Origin: Chitinophaga sp. H8
Lineage (GTDB): Bacteria; Bacteroidota; Bacteroidia; Chitinophagales; Chitinophagaceae
DNA: 64,000 nt
Reading direction: 5' to 3'
Assembly: GCF_040567655.1 (NCBI RefSeq)
Contig: NZ_JBEXAC010000001.1
Location: forward strand, 2,604,001 to 2,668,000
Position numbers and translations under genes: made by a program. This document shows positions 34,079 through 43,235 of this stretch, piece after piece; the first letter of the stretch is position 1, and every line of letters begins with the position of its first letter. The notes beneath the pieces are model-generated. The model was not told where the DNA came from. It saw only the letters and a list, made by a program, of their open reading frames with translations, and ran no database searches.

Positions 34079-37000
34079 ATGAACAGGTATTTTACTCAAC
34101 TTCCACTACAGAGGAAATTAATGCTGATTGCCATTATTCCATTGGTCTGTCTTGTTTTTTTCGGCATACAGATATTTGACCGGCAAAGTCAGGAAATTAC
34201 CACGATCAACAAACTACTGCTGCAGATTGAAAAATCCACTGCCATTATGCAACTGGCTGATGAACTCCATATGGAGCGCAGGGCCAGTGTAAACTACCTG
34301 CTGGCAGGTAATACGGATATTACGCAGGAACGTGCCAGGACAGATGCCGCAATAGCAGCCTTAAAATCCAAAGTGCTGATAGATGATGTTAACTTCTTCA
34401 AATATGCGCTTTTAGACAACCTGGCTAAAAAGCGGCAGGATGTCAATAACAAAACCATTTCCCAAAGAGATGTCATAGATTATTATTCCCAGCTTATTCT
34501 ACGGCTCAATGCTTTAAGCATGCCCCCTACCCCTGATATTCATGTACTCAAAACACTGAAGCAGGATATGAACGGGCAAAACCTGCTTGCACAAATGGCC
34601 ACTTACCTGGGAATGATGCGTATGGATTATTACTACCTGTTGCTTCGCAAGGAAGCATTCATGGAAGACTTCAGCAGGCTGGAAAACAATTACGACATAT
34701 ACCAGGCGTTAATGGTAGAATTTAATGATAAAGCTACCCCGGCAGCTATCGCCGCTTTCAAAAAAGTACAGGAGGGAGAAGATTTCAGTACTACCATTAA
34801 CTTTATCAGCAAAGCCATTCAATCCGGAAAAATTGACACCTCCCTCCCGCCGGATAACTGGTGGGATATATCTGCCCAGGGAGTGGACCAGCTAAAAACT
34901 GTACAAAGGCAGCTGATAGAAAAAGTGAATAAGGATGCCGGCGTTATTTACACGAAGGAAAATGATTTAAAGACCCAATATTTCGTATTCCTGGTGCTGA
35001 TTGTAGCCGCTGTCATTTTTATTGTTTTTTACACTATTGGCAATATTACCGATAGCCTGGCCCTACTTAGAACTGCCGCCCTCAAGATTGCTGGTGGTGC
35101 TACAGACATACAAGTAGATATTCATTCCAAAGACGCCATTGGCAGCCTTGCCAGGTCTTTCTCGGAGATCAACCATAACAATAAAATACTGGCAGATGCG
35201 GCCGAATCTATAGGTAAGGGAAATTTTAATATTGATGTACGGCCGCGCAGTGAACAGGATATGCTGGGCAATGCTGTTGTACAGATGAGGGATGATCTCA
35301 AAACCCTTCGTACCAACCATGAAAATAAAATATGGATCCAAACCGGGATTACGCAGATGAGTGAAACCCTGCTTGGTGATAAAGATCTTGCTGATTTAAG
35401 CCATACCGCCCTGGAAGATTTTGTACGCTATACCAATGCACAGGTTGGTGTCATGTATATCAAAAACCAGGAAATCCTACAATATGCTGCCGGATATGCG
35501 CTTTCCGGTAAATATCCTGCTCCGGACACTATCCCTGTAGGGCAAACGCTGTTGGGCCAGGCGGTGCTGGAGCGAAAGCCGCTCTATCTGAAAGATATTC
35601 CGGGTGACTTCCTTTATATTACCAGCAGTGCAGGTCAGACAGTTCCGGCAAATGTGATTATTATCCCTTTATTACATGCAGGTATTGTAGAAGGGGTGAT
35701 AGAGATTGGGGCCTTTCATCCTTTCCGGGAAGGTATCCTCGATTTTGCGCAACAGGTAGGCAGCAATATTGCAGTAGCGCTGCAATCTACCAAAAGCAGA
35801 GTGAAGCTGCAGGAGCTACTGGAAGAAACACAGGCACAGGCAGAGGAACTACAAACACAGCACAGCGAACTGGAAAGCCTTAATGTAGAACTGGAAGCGC
35901 AAACCCAAAAGCTGCAGGTATCAGAAGAAGAACTGAAAGTCCAGCAGGAAGAACTCATGCAGTCCAATACCGAACTGGAAGAAAGAAGCCGTTTGCTGGA
36001 AGAGAAGAACCAGGTAATTGTAGAACGTAACCTTGACATCCAGCGGAAAGCGGAAGAGCTGGCACTTAGCACCCGCTATAAATCAGAATTTCTGGCCAAC
36101 ATGTCTCATGAACTGCGTACGCCACTTAATTCTATCTTACTTCTTTCCCGCTTATTATCAGAAAACCATGAAAAGAATTTATCTGCAGATCAGATTGAGT
36201 ACTCCCAGGTGATCCAAAGCTCCGGGAAAGGGTTGCTTACGCTGATTGATGAAATACTGGACCTGTCCAAAATAGAATCAGGAAAAATGGAACTGGAATA
36301 TATGCCAGTAACCTTATCCGCTGTAGTATCCAATATGCAGGCCTTGTTTGAGCCTATTGCCAAAGAAAAAGGGCTGGCACTGCAGGTACAGCTCTCACCT
36401 ATGCTGCCCTTGAATATAGAAACTGATCAGACCAGGCTGGAACAGGTACTAAAAAACCTGTTATCCAATGCCTTGAAGTTCACCGCCAGAGGAGCAGTAA
36501 CCCTACAGGTAACCGCAGGCACAAGCTCTCAAACCATTCAGTTTATCGTAAAGGATACAGGAATTGGTATTGCAGCAGAAAAACAGCAGGTCATATTCGA
36601 AGCCTTCCAGCAGGCAGATGGTTCTACCCGCAGAAAATACGGAGGCACTGGTCTTGGTTTATCCATCAGCAGAGAGCTGGTGAAATTGCTGGGTGGGCAA
36701 ATTCAACTGAACAGCGAGCCTGGCAGTGGTAGTGAATTTGTTGTTACAATTCCAATAGCAGCGAGAAAAGCCGCGCCGCCGGAACCGGTCACTGCTCCTG
36801 AACCTATCACGATACCGCCGGCATCAATGGAGCAAAGCCCCCCTGCGGCCTCATCTGCTACCCGCTACCTTGCTACAGTAATACCTGATGAAATAGCAGA
36901 TGACCGTGGATTTATCAGCAAGGAAGATGCGGTTATTTTAATTGTGGAAGATGATACCTACTTTGCCAAAGCCCTGCTGGATTTTACCCGGGCACGCGGA

Positions 37001-38107
37001 TATAAGGGAGTAATAACAGTACGGGGCGATCAGGCACTGGACCTTGCAAAACAATATAAACCCAGGGGCATCTTACTCGATATTATGCTGCCGGTAAAAG
37101 ATGGCTGGCAGGTGATGGAAGAATTAAAAAATGATCCGCATACCAAGCCCATTCCTGTACATATTATGTCGTCCATGGAAATGAAAAAGGAAAGCCTGCT
37201 GAAAGGTGCGGTAGACTTTATCAATAAACCCGTGGCGATTGAAAATATGCAGCTGATCTTTGAAAAGCTGGAGTTTGTACTGAATAAATCATCCAAAAAA
37301 GTACTGATAGTAGAAGAAAATGCCAAACATGCAAAAGCGCTCTCCTACTTTCTCGGCACTTACCAGGTAAATTCAGAGATCAGCAATAATGTGGAAGAAG
37401 GTGTTTCGCTCCTGCAACAAAATGATGTGGATTGTGTAATCCTGGATATGGGCATCCCCGATCAGCAGGCTTATGAAACGCTGGAAGCAGTGAAGAAGAT
37501 CCAGGGATTAGAGCAACTGCCTATCATCATCTTTACCGGCAAAAGCCTATCGAAAGCAGAAGAGCAAAAAATCAAGCAATACGCAGATTCTATTGTGGTC
37601 AAAACAGCGCATTCCTATCAGCGCATTCTGGATGAGGTATCTTTATTCCTGCACCTGGTAGAAGAACGTCATCAGCCGGCCTATACCACTAATGGTAAAA
37701 TGTCTATACTGAATGAAGTGCTCAGGGATAAAACAGTACTGGTAGCTGATGATGATGTGCGGAACATCTTTTCGCTTACCAAATCACTGGAAGCGCATCA
37801 GATGAAAGTCGTTTCAGCAGTTGATGGCAAAGAAGCCCTTCAGCAGCTGAAAGACCAACCCAATGTAGATATCGTGCTGATGGATATGATGATGCCAGAA
37901 ATGGATGGTTATGAAACCATCGCGCAAATCAGACAGCAAGCCGGGTATAAGGCATTACCGGTTATTGCCGTTACAGCCAAAGCCATGATGGGCGACCGGG
38001 AAAAATGTATACAGGCAGGCGCCTCTGATTATATATCCAAGCCGGTAGATGTGGATCAGCTATTATCCCTGTTACGTGTTTGGCTATACGACCGGGCTAC
38101 AAAATAG
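34079..38107 (+). CDS. Large multidomain hybrid histidine kinase with NIT-like sensor, HAMP, GAF and three receivers
   Basis: This protein of about 1342 residues has membrane segments near 14-33 and 300-321. Between them lies a helical extracytoplasmic region with LHMERRASVNYLLAG, resembling nitrate/nitrite-sensing (NIT) domains. After the second membrane segment come HAMP (322-375), GAF (about 433-570), a Glu/Gln-rich coiled coil (575-665), HisKA with H677 in NMSHELRTPLNS, HATPase_c, a Pro-rich linker, then three receivers (about 953-1070, 1073-1190 and 1218-1338). Phospho-acceptor motifs are LLDIMLPVKDG, VILDMGIPDQQ and LMDMMMPEMDG. It should integrate one external and one internal signal and pass phosphate on, probably to the adjacent single-domain regulators. 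The NIT call is moderate. Confidence 0.92.
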   Translation: MNRYFTQLPLQRKLMLIAIIPLVCLVFFGIQIFDRQSQEITTINKLLLQIEKSTAIMQLADELHMERRASVNYLLAGNTDITQERARTDAAIAALKSKVLIDDVNFFKYALLDNLAKKRQDVNNKTISQRDVIDYYSQLILRLNALSMPPTPDIHVLKTLKQDMNGQNLLAQMATYLGMMRMDYYYLLLRKEAFMEDFSRLENNYDIYQALMVEFNDKATPAAIAAFKKVQEGEDFSTTINFISKAIQSGKIDTSLPPDNWWDISAQGVDQLKTVQRQLIEKVNKDAGVIYTKENDLKTQYFVFLVLIVAAVIFIVFYTIGNITDSLALLRTAALKIAGGATDIQVDIHSKDAIGSLARSFSEINHNNKILADAAESIGKGNFNIDVRPRSEQDMLGNAVVQMRDDLKTLRTNHENKIWIQTGITQMSETLLGDKDLADLSHTALEDFVRYTNAQVGVMYIKNQEILQYAAGYALSGKYPAPDTIPVGQTLLGQAVLERKPLYLKDIPGDFLYITSSAGQTVPANVIIIPLLHAGIVEGVIEIGAFHPFREGILDFAQQVGSNIAVALQSTKSRVKLQELLEETQAQAEELQTQHSELESLNVELEAQTQKLQVSEEELKVQQEELMQSNTELEERSRLLEEKNQVIVERNLDIQRKAEELALSTRYKSEFLANMSHELRTPLNSILLLSRLLSENHEKNLSADQIEYSQVIQSSGKGLLTLIDEILDLSKIESGKMELEYMPVTLSAVVSNMQALFEPIAKEKGLALQVQLSPMLPLNIETDQTRLEQVLKNLLSNALKFTARGAVTLQVTAGTSSQTIQFIVKDTGIGIAAEKQQVIFEAFQQADGSTRRKYGGTGLGLSISRELVKLLGGQIQLNSEPGSGSEFVVTIPIAARKAAPPEPVTAPEPITIPPASMEQSPPAASSATRYLATVIPDEIADDRGFISKEDAVILIVEDDTYFAKALLDFTRARGYKGVITVRGDQALDLAKQYKPRGILLDIMLPVKDGWQVMEELKNDPHTKPIPVHIMSSMEMKKESLLKGAVDFINKPVAIENMQLIFEKLEFVLNKSSKKVLIVEENAKHAKALSYFLGTYQVNSEISNNVEEGVSLLQQNDVDCVILDMGIPDQQAYETLEAVKKIQGLEQLPIIIFTGKSLSKAEEQKIKQYADSIVVKTAHSYQRILDEVSLFLHLVEERHQPAYTTNGKMSILNEVLRDKTVLVADDDVRNIFSLTKSLEAHQMKVVSAVDGKEALQQLKDQPNVDIVLMDMMMPEMDGYETIAQIRQQAGYKALPVIAVTAKAMMGDREKCIQAGASDYISKPVDVDQLLSLLRVWLYDRATK

Positions 38108-38112
38108 TGCAC

Positions 38113-38490
38113 ATGGAAACGAAGAAAGACATACTGATTATTGACGATGATATGCGCAATATCTATGCGCTCAAAGCGGTGTTACGCTCCAGGGGACTCA
38201 CCTGTATCTCTGCAGGTAGTGCCGAAGAAGGCTTCCGGCTACTTTCCCAGCCCAATAATGTAGGGCTGGTACTGATGGACATTATGATGCCGGATATGGA
38301 TGGTTATGAAGCAATTGCCACTTTACGCCACAGCGCGCATGCTGCCCACCTGCCTATTGTGGCCGTAACAGCACAAGCGATGGTGGGCGACCGGGAAAAA
38401 TGCCTGGCAGCGGGTGCCGACAACTATATTTCAAAACCTATTGATGTAGATGAATTACTGGTTCAGATACAACAATACTTATCTTCCTGA
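38113..38490 (+). CDS. Single-domain response regulator (CheY-like)
   Basis: The protein has 125 residues with DDD (11-13), phospho-acceptor D56 in LMDIMMPDMDG and K in ISKPIDVDELL. It begins 5 bp after the large kinase stop and ends 2 bp before the CheR gene, so it sits in a kinase-receiver-CheR-CheB operon. It is closely related in sequence to the third receiver domain of the kinase, which suggests it split off or was duplicated from that domain. Confidence 0.93.
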   Translation: METKKDILIIDDDMRNIYALKAVLRSRGLTCISAGSAEEGFRLLSQPNNVGLVLMDIMMPDMDGYEAIATLRHSAHAAHLPIVAVTAQAMVGDREKCLAAGADNYISKPIDVDELLVQIQQYLSS

Positions 38491-38492
38491 CG

Positions 38493-39320
38493 GTGTACAT
38501 CAATTATGTAAATGAGCAGGAAGTAGGCGTCTTGCTGAATGACCTGCTGGAAAGCTACGGTTATGACTTCACGGAGTACGCAGCGGCATCCATTAACCGG
38601 CGGGTGAATCACCTGTTCCAGACCGACCGGTTCCCCAGCTTTGCGGAATTCCGCTACCGGATCAAAACAGACCCGGAATATGCCATGCGGTTTGTAGAAC
38701 AGATTACCGTAAACGTTACTGAAATGTTTCGTGATCCGGGGTTCTACGTTACCTTAAAAAAAGAGGTACTACCCGTGCTGGCTACCTATCCTTTTATACG
38801 AATATGGCATGCCGGATGCTCTACCGGAGAAGAAGTATATTCCGTAGCTATTTTACTGGAAGAGGCCAATTTGCTGCATAAATCCATCATCTATGCAACA
38901 GACATCAATACCAAAGTACTGGAAAAAGCGCGTAAAGGCTTCTTCCCTATTTCGCAGATGCAACAATACTCTAAAAACTATATATTAGCAGGTGGCAATG
39001 CGGAGTTTTCTTCCTATTATACTGCTAATTACGAGTATGCCAAGTTTAAAGAAAATCTCAGCAACAAAATCATTTTTGCACCACACAATCTTGTAACAGA
39101 CCGTTCCTTCAATGAATTTCAGCTTATTATTTGCAGGAACGTACTGATCTATTTTAACAAAGACCTGCAGGACAAAGTGCTGACTCTTTTTAGCGATAGT
39201 CTGGAACAGTTAGGTTTTTTAGGATTAGGCTCTAAAGAAACATTGCACTTTACAGCTGTTGCCAGCAAGTTCAGGCAACTGGATGGCAGGGAAAAAATCT
39301 GGAGAAAAACACACTTATGA
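38493..39320 (+). CDS. CheR-family protein methyltransferase
   Basis: The 275-residue protein has the CheR N-terminal helical domain (INRRVNHLFQTDRFPSFAEF) and a SAM-binding methyltransferase domain with IWHAGCSTGEEVYSVAILLE and IICRNVLIYFN. It starts with GTG 2 bp after the receiver gene, and its stop overlaps the ATG of cheB by 4 bp. CheR enzymes methylate glutamates on chemoreceptors, but no chemoreceptor is in the window. The methylation target is more likely a kinase of this cluster, a pairing known from non-chemotactic Bacteroidota signalling islands. Confidence 0.92.
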   Translation: MYINYVNEQEVGVLLNDLLESYGYDFTEYAAASINRRVNHLFQTDRFPSFAEFRYRIKTDPEYAMRFVEQITVNVTEMFRDPGFYVTLKKEVLPVLATYPFIRIWHAGCSTGEEVYSVAILLEEANLLHKSIIYATDINTKVLEKARKGFFPISQMQQYSKNYILAGGNAEFSSYYTANYEYAKFKENLSNKIIFAPHNLVTDRSFNEFQLIICRNVLIYFNKDLQDKVLTLFSDSLEQLGFLGLGSKETLHFTAVASKFRQLDGREKIWRKTHL

Positions 39321-39898
39321 AACCACCCCTGTTAGTAGTTATTGGCGGATCAGCAGGTAGCCTGCAAACCATATTGCAACTGCTACCCTCACTGGACGTT
39401 CATTTAGGCGCAGCTATCATCATCATACTCCATCGCCAAAGCCACTATGATTCTGTACTTACGGAACTGCTTTCCGTAAAAACCGGTCTGGTCGTAAAGG
39501 AAGCAGAAGAAAAAGACCCCATCTTACCCGGAGTGATATACATTGCCCCTGCAGATTATCACCTGCTTATTGAATCTGATCACACGTTTTCCCTGGATTA
39601 TTCAGAAAAAGTAAACTTCAGCAGACCGAGTATAGATGTTACTTTTAGCGCTGCTGCTACCGTGTATGGGAAACAACTGGCTGCCTTACTTTTGTCGGGA
39701 GCTAATGCAGATGGTACAGAAGGGTTGCAAACGGTAAAAGCTATGGGAGGCATTACAGCCATCCATAACCCCCTGCATGCAGCAGTAGATTTCATGCCAC
39801 GCCAGGCGATGAATAATATGGAAGTCGATTATATACTGGAAACAACGGAAATGGCAGCATTTATTAACCGTTTTGCCGCAGCGGCAACACAAGGATAA
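39317..39898 (+). CDS. CheB-type methylesterase lacking a receiver domain
   Basis: The 193-residue protein is a CheB methylesterase catalytic domain only. S12 in GGSAGS, H39 in ILHRQ and D132 in ANADGTEG form the expected catalytic triad. Unlike chemotaxis CheB there is no N-terminal receiver, so activity may be constitutive or controlled by a partner. It overlaps the CheR gene by 4 bp and overlaps the convergent kinase gene by 35 bp at the 3' end. Confidence 0.92.
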   Translation: MKPPLLVVIGGSAGSLQTILQLLPSLDVHLGAAIIIILHRQSHYDSVLTELLSVKTGLVVKEAEEKDPILPGVIYIAPADYHLLIESDHTFSLDYSEKVNFSRPSIDVTFSAAATVYGKQLAALLLSGANADGTEGLQTVKAMGGITAIHNPLHAAVDFMPRQAMNNMEVDYILETTEMAAFINRFAAAATQG

Positions 39899-41435
39899 AG
39901 GAGCTGCCCACCCCTTCTTCGCTACTGGCGGTAATTATTCCCTGGTGTTTATCAATGACTTTTTTGGCAATAGCTAATCCTATACCAGTACCTTCATACC
40001 CTTCTGTAGCATGTAGCCGCTGAAAAATCGTAAAAATTTTGGGGACATATTTTTCATTAAAGCCGATGCCATTATCACGGATTACAATACGACAAAAATT
40101 ACCGGCTTGTACTACTTCACTGTCGGTGCTGTTATCACGCACCAACTGCGCGGTGATATGGATAGCAGGTGTTACATCCTGCCTCGAAAACTTCAGGGCA
40201 TTGCTGATAATATTCTGAAATACCTGCCGGATTTGCCCGGGTACTGCCTCAATTACAGGCAACTCACCTACTTCTATTACCGCATGCTTTTCCAATACAG
40301 CCAGTTCCAGATCACTTAAAATATCCTTCACGAGTTGGTTAAGATTGGTAGATGCGTAATCGCTTATCACGGAAAGCCTTGAATAGTTAAGCAAGTCGTT
40401 GATCAACCTGGCCAGCCGTTCTGAAGAATTTACAATCCTTTCCAGGTAAGGCATTGCATGCTGATTATCCTGTAAATACTTGTCACGCAGCATGGCTCCG
40501 AACAACTGTATTTTCCGCAATGGTTCCTTCAGGTCATGCGAAGCAACGGACGCAAATTGTTGCAGATCATGGTTACTTTCTTCCAGCGATTTATTGATAT
40601 TTCTTAATTCGTCTGTCCGTTCCTGTACCTTCTGTTCCAGTAGCTCATTTGCCTGCTTCTGGTGCGCAATATCCGTAAAGGTTCCGATCCACTTCACTAT
40701 TTCAGCGCCTTCCTTTACAGGTATTATCCTTAACAAATGACAGCGGAAGTTTCCTTCCTGCCGGTCTTTCAGGTATACTTCCTGTTCCAGGGGAATTCCC
40801 ATTTTAACCGCCTGCTTAAAACGCTCCGTGATGCATTTTTCCATGGGAGCTGTTTCCGGCAGCCGGTCTAATGAAGCCGCATATCTGAACCAGTTTCTGT
40901 TGGCATACTCTATACTGCCATCCGCAGTGGCGGTGAATGCAATCTGAGGAAGCGACTCCAGGATCGTATGCAGCTCATTCACCTTTTCATTTAATGCTAC
41001 CTGTGCCTGTTTCCTGATTTCCACCTCTTCTTTAAGCGACTGATGCATCTGTTTCAGCTCCTGCGATTGCTGGTATAACCTTGAGAAGGTCTTTACCTTC
41101 ATCAGCAGGATGTCAGGATCTACAGGTTTGGTGATATAATCAATCCCGCCGGAATCGTATCCCCTGGTAATAAATTTCTTGTCCTTATTTACTGCTGAAA
41201 GAAAAATAATGGGAACATCTTTTGCTTTACTGTATCCTGAAATCGCCTCTGCCACCTCAAATCCATCCATACTGGGCATCTGTACATCGAGGATAATGAG
41301 GGTATAATTTGTTTTTAGTATTTTTTTCAGGGCCTCCTCTCCGGAAGTAGCAGCATCTACTTCAAACTGGTATAGTTCCAATGTTTTTTTGAGGGATAAT
41401 ATGTTCTCCGGCTTATCATCTACAATTAAAATCAT
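39864..41435 (-). CDS. Receiver-PAS-histidine kinase
   Basis: The 523-residue soluble protein starts with a receiver (IVDDKPENI, LDVQMPSMDG), followed by a coiled coil, a PAS domain (about 155-270, FTATADGSIEYANRNWFRYA), HisKA with SHDLKEPLRKIQLFG, and HATPase_c with DNGIGF and GTGIGLAIAKKVID. It has no membrane segment, so it receives a phosphoryl group from another kinase or senses a cytosolic cue by PAS. It is convergent with cheB and overlaps it by 35 bp. Confidence 0.93.
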   Translation of the reverse strand: MILIVDDKPENILSLKKTLELYQFEVDAATSGEEALKKILKTNYTLIILDVQMPSMDGFEVAEAISGYSKAKDVPIIFLSAVNKDKKFITRGYDSGGIDYITKPVDPDILLMKVKTFSRLYQQSQELKQMHQSLKEEVEIRKQAQVALNEKVNELHTILESLPQIAFTATADGSIEYANRNWFRYAASLDRLPETAPMEKCITERFKQAVKMGIPLEQEVYLKDRQEGNFRCHLLRIIPVKEGAEIVKWIGTFTDIAHQKQANELLEQKVQERTDELRNINKSLEESNHDLQQFASVASHDLKEPLRKIQLFGAMLRDKYLQDNQHAMPYLERIVNSSERLARLINDLLNYSRLSVISDYASTNLNQLVKDILSDLELAVLEKHAVIEVGELPVIEAVPGQIRQVFQNIISNALKFSRQDVTPAIHITAQLVRDNSTDSEVVQAGNFCRIVIRDNGIGFNEKYVPKIFTIFQRLHATEGYEGTGIGLAIAKKVIDKHQGIITASSEEGVGSSFILVLPLRQNG

Positions 41436-41527
41436 ACACCATATATTACACTAAACATGTGAAAGCAAGTAACAAATATATAGCAAGCCCATAACCCTGG
41501 CAAATTAATAGGCTTTCACGTACCGGT

Positions 41528-42457
41528 TCAACGTTTCAGCCAGCCGCCTGCTTCCATCCAGTTCCGGCATTGCACCATCCATTGATCCGGTGTAGTCGGG
41601 TTTTTAATCCCAAAACCATGGCCTCCCAAAGGATAAATCAGCATTTCGGCCTGTACACCTGACTTATGCAGCGCCTCATAAAAGCGAAGACTATTTTCCA
41701 CCTTTACCACTTTATCATCCCCCGCATGTACTAAAAAGGTAGGCGGCGTTGCCGGCGTTACCTGCATTTCATTGGAATAGTGCTCAATGAGTCCGGCTGC
41801 CGGTTGTTTTCCGATCAGATTATCCCTTGAGCCCATATGCGTGAGATCATCCTGAAAACTGATTACAGGATATACGAGGATCATAAAATCAGGGCGCAGG
41901 CTGGTGTTGTTTTTATTTTCAATAACCGGGGTGTTAAAATGTGTACCAGCTGTTGATGCCAGGTGTCCCCCTGCCGAGAAACCGATGATGCCTACACGCT
42001 TCGGATCAATATTCCATGCTGCCGCATGTTCTCTGGTTACTTTGAGCGCCTGCTGTGCATCCTGTAAAGGTCCGATGGTTTTATCCTTCATGATCTTATC
42101 CGAAGGCAGCCTGTACTTCAGTATGATGGCCGCTATCCCCATTTTATTCAACTCCTCTGCCACTGCATATCCTTCATGCCCAATACATACTACCCCATAT
42201 CCTCCTCCCGGTACCACTACCACTGCTGCACCAGTAGCTTTATCCTTATCCGGCAAATATACCGTGAGTGTAGGTCTTGAGATATTAGGAATACATCCCT
42301 GCGTAGGATTTGCAGGTGCTACTTCTTCATCTTTTGCAGTAACAGAATTGGGAATCTTACCTTCATAAAGTGGGAGCACCTGCTGTGCTATGCCTTGTTC
42401 AATATAACAACTTATTCCTAAGGTCAGAACAATAGCTTTTAACATTATAGATAGCAT
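41528..42457 (-). CDS. Secreted alpha/beta hydrolase (BD-FAE/acetyl-esterase-like)
   Basis: The protein has a signal peptide (MLKAIVLTLGISCYIEQG) and an alpha/beta-hydrolase domain: oxyanion PGGGYG, nucleophile in GFSAGGHLAS, a DDKVVKVENS acid region and catalytic His in GGHGFGI. The pattern matches BD-FAE/acetyl-xylan-esterase-type enzymes that remove acyl groups from carbohydrates. The frame is open upstream to 42559, but ATG 42457 or 42445 gives a clean signal peptide. It is the last gene of the sigma/FecR/SusCD locus, 16 bp or more behind the HD-oxygenase gene. Confidence 0.85.
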   Translation of the reverse strand: MLSIMLKAIVLTLGISCYIEQGIAQQVLPLYEGKIPNSVTAKDEEVAPANPTQGCIPNISRPTLTVYLPDKDKATGAAVVVVPGGGYGVVCIGHEGYAVAEELNKMGIAAIILKYRLPSDKIMKDKTIGPLQDAQQALKVTREHAAAWNIDPKRVGIIGFSAGGHLASTAGTHFNTPVIENKNNTSLRPDFMILVYPVISFQDDLTHMGSRDNLIGKQPAAGLIEHYSNEMQVTPATPPTFLVHAGDDKVVKVENSLRFYEALHKSGVQAEMLIYPLGGHGFGIKNPTTPDQWMVQCRNWMEAGGWLKR

Positions 42458-42575
42458 CGGGCTACCTTGTCTAATGGATGGTACCATGCGTATATCGGGT
42501 ATAAGTGGAATAATCGCCCAATATAATAGAATTAATAGAACTTTTTCGACATTTCCCAAATGCTACTCATCTCTG

Positions 42576-43154
42576 CTACATCATACGGTGCTGCAGATAA
42601 TCAGTAGCCAGCATCCTGAGCCACTCTACCTCCGCCGGATCCACTGTCATTTCCGTTTCTTTCCCCAGATCGTCCCAGTGCCTGACTTTCAGATACAGTT
42701 CAAAAAGCGGGTCCTCCTCAAAGCCAGCAGCTTCCTTCGCGTCCATCGGCCCTCCCTGGTATTCCAGCGTTTTTTTACTGGCATCAGAGAGCTGATCATA
42801 ATAACCAGGTATCTTAAAAGTGAGATATCGTTTAGCAGCTACATGACTGGCCACCAGCTTCGCCATTTTTTCCGAGCACCCCAATGATATCAGGTATTCG
42901 CCCCCCATACGATCATGATCCTGCCTGCCATAAATACCCATTTCATCTCCTTCTTCCAGAAAATGCCCTATGTCATGAAAAAATGCAGCCAGGATAACTT
43001 CCTGATCATATCCTTCTGCCTTTGCCAGTTTAGCTGCCTGTACCATATGCATCAGCTGGGTCACGCCTTCCCCATATTCCAGGTGGCCGTACTTTTCATA
43101 TAAGCCAAACAAGGCATCAATTTTCTCTTGTACTGTAAGTTTATCTGTTTGCAT
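42576..43154 (-). CDS. HD-domain protein of the PhnZ-type diiron oxygenase family
   Basis: The 192-residue protein keeps a metal-ligand set that looks like PhnZ: H36 (QLMH), H60-D61 and H64 (HDIGH), H80 (DHDR), H104 (ASHVAAK) and D161 (HWDD), with E29 in YGEG and the run AKRYLTFKIPGYYDQLSDAS. PhnZ-type enzymes use a mixed-valence diiron site to cleave C-P bonds of hydroxyphosphonates. Other HD-oxygenases act on myo-inositol or amino-alcohols. No phnY partner is visible nearby, so the substrate is open. It lies in an operon with a phosphodiesterase-like enzyme and SusCD. It has no signal peptide and should be cytosolic. Confidence 0.85.
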   Translation of the reverse strand: MQTDKLTVQEKIDALFGLYEKYGHLEYGEGVTQLMHMVQAAKLAKAEGYDQEVILAAFFHDIGHFLEEGDEMGIYGRQDHDRMGGEYLISLGCSEKMAKLVASHVAAKRYLTFKIPGYYDQLSDASKKTLEYQGGPMDAKEAAGFEEDPLFELYLKVRHWDDLGKETEMTVDPAEVEWLRMLATDYLQHRMM

Positions 43155-43235
43155 AATGTCAATTTTTAACCGGCTCAGAAGATGCCCCTTTATTGTCTGG
43201 CAGGAGCATCTCCTGTTGCCGTATCATCATCTGGA

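Noticed and set aside
41436..41527. Possible terminator between the receiver-PAS-kinase and the alpha/beta hydrolase genes
   Set aside because: I find no stem followed by a T-run; the weak complementarity near AAGCCTATT/AGGCTT is too poor.
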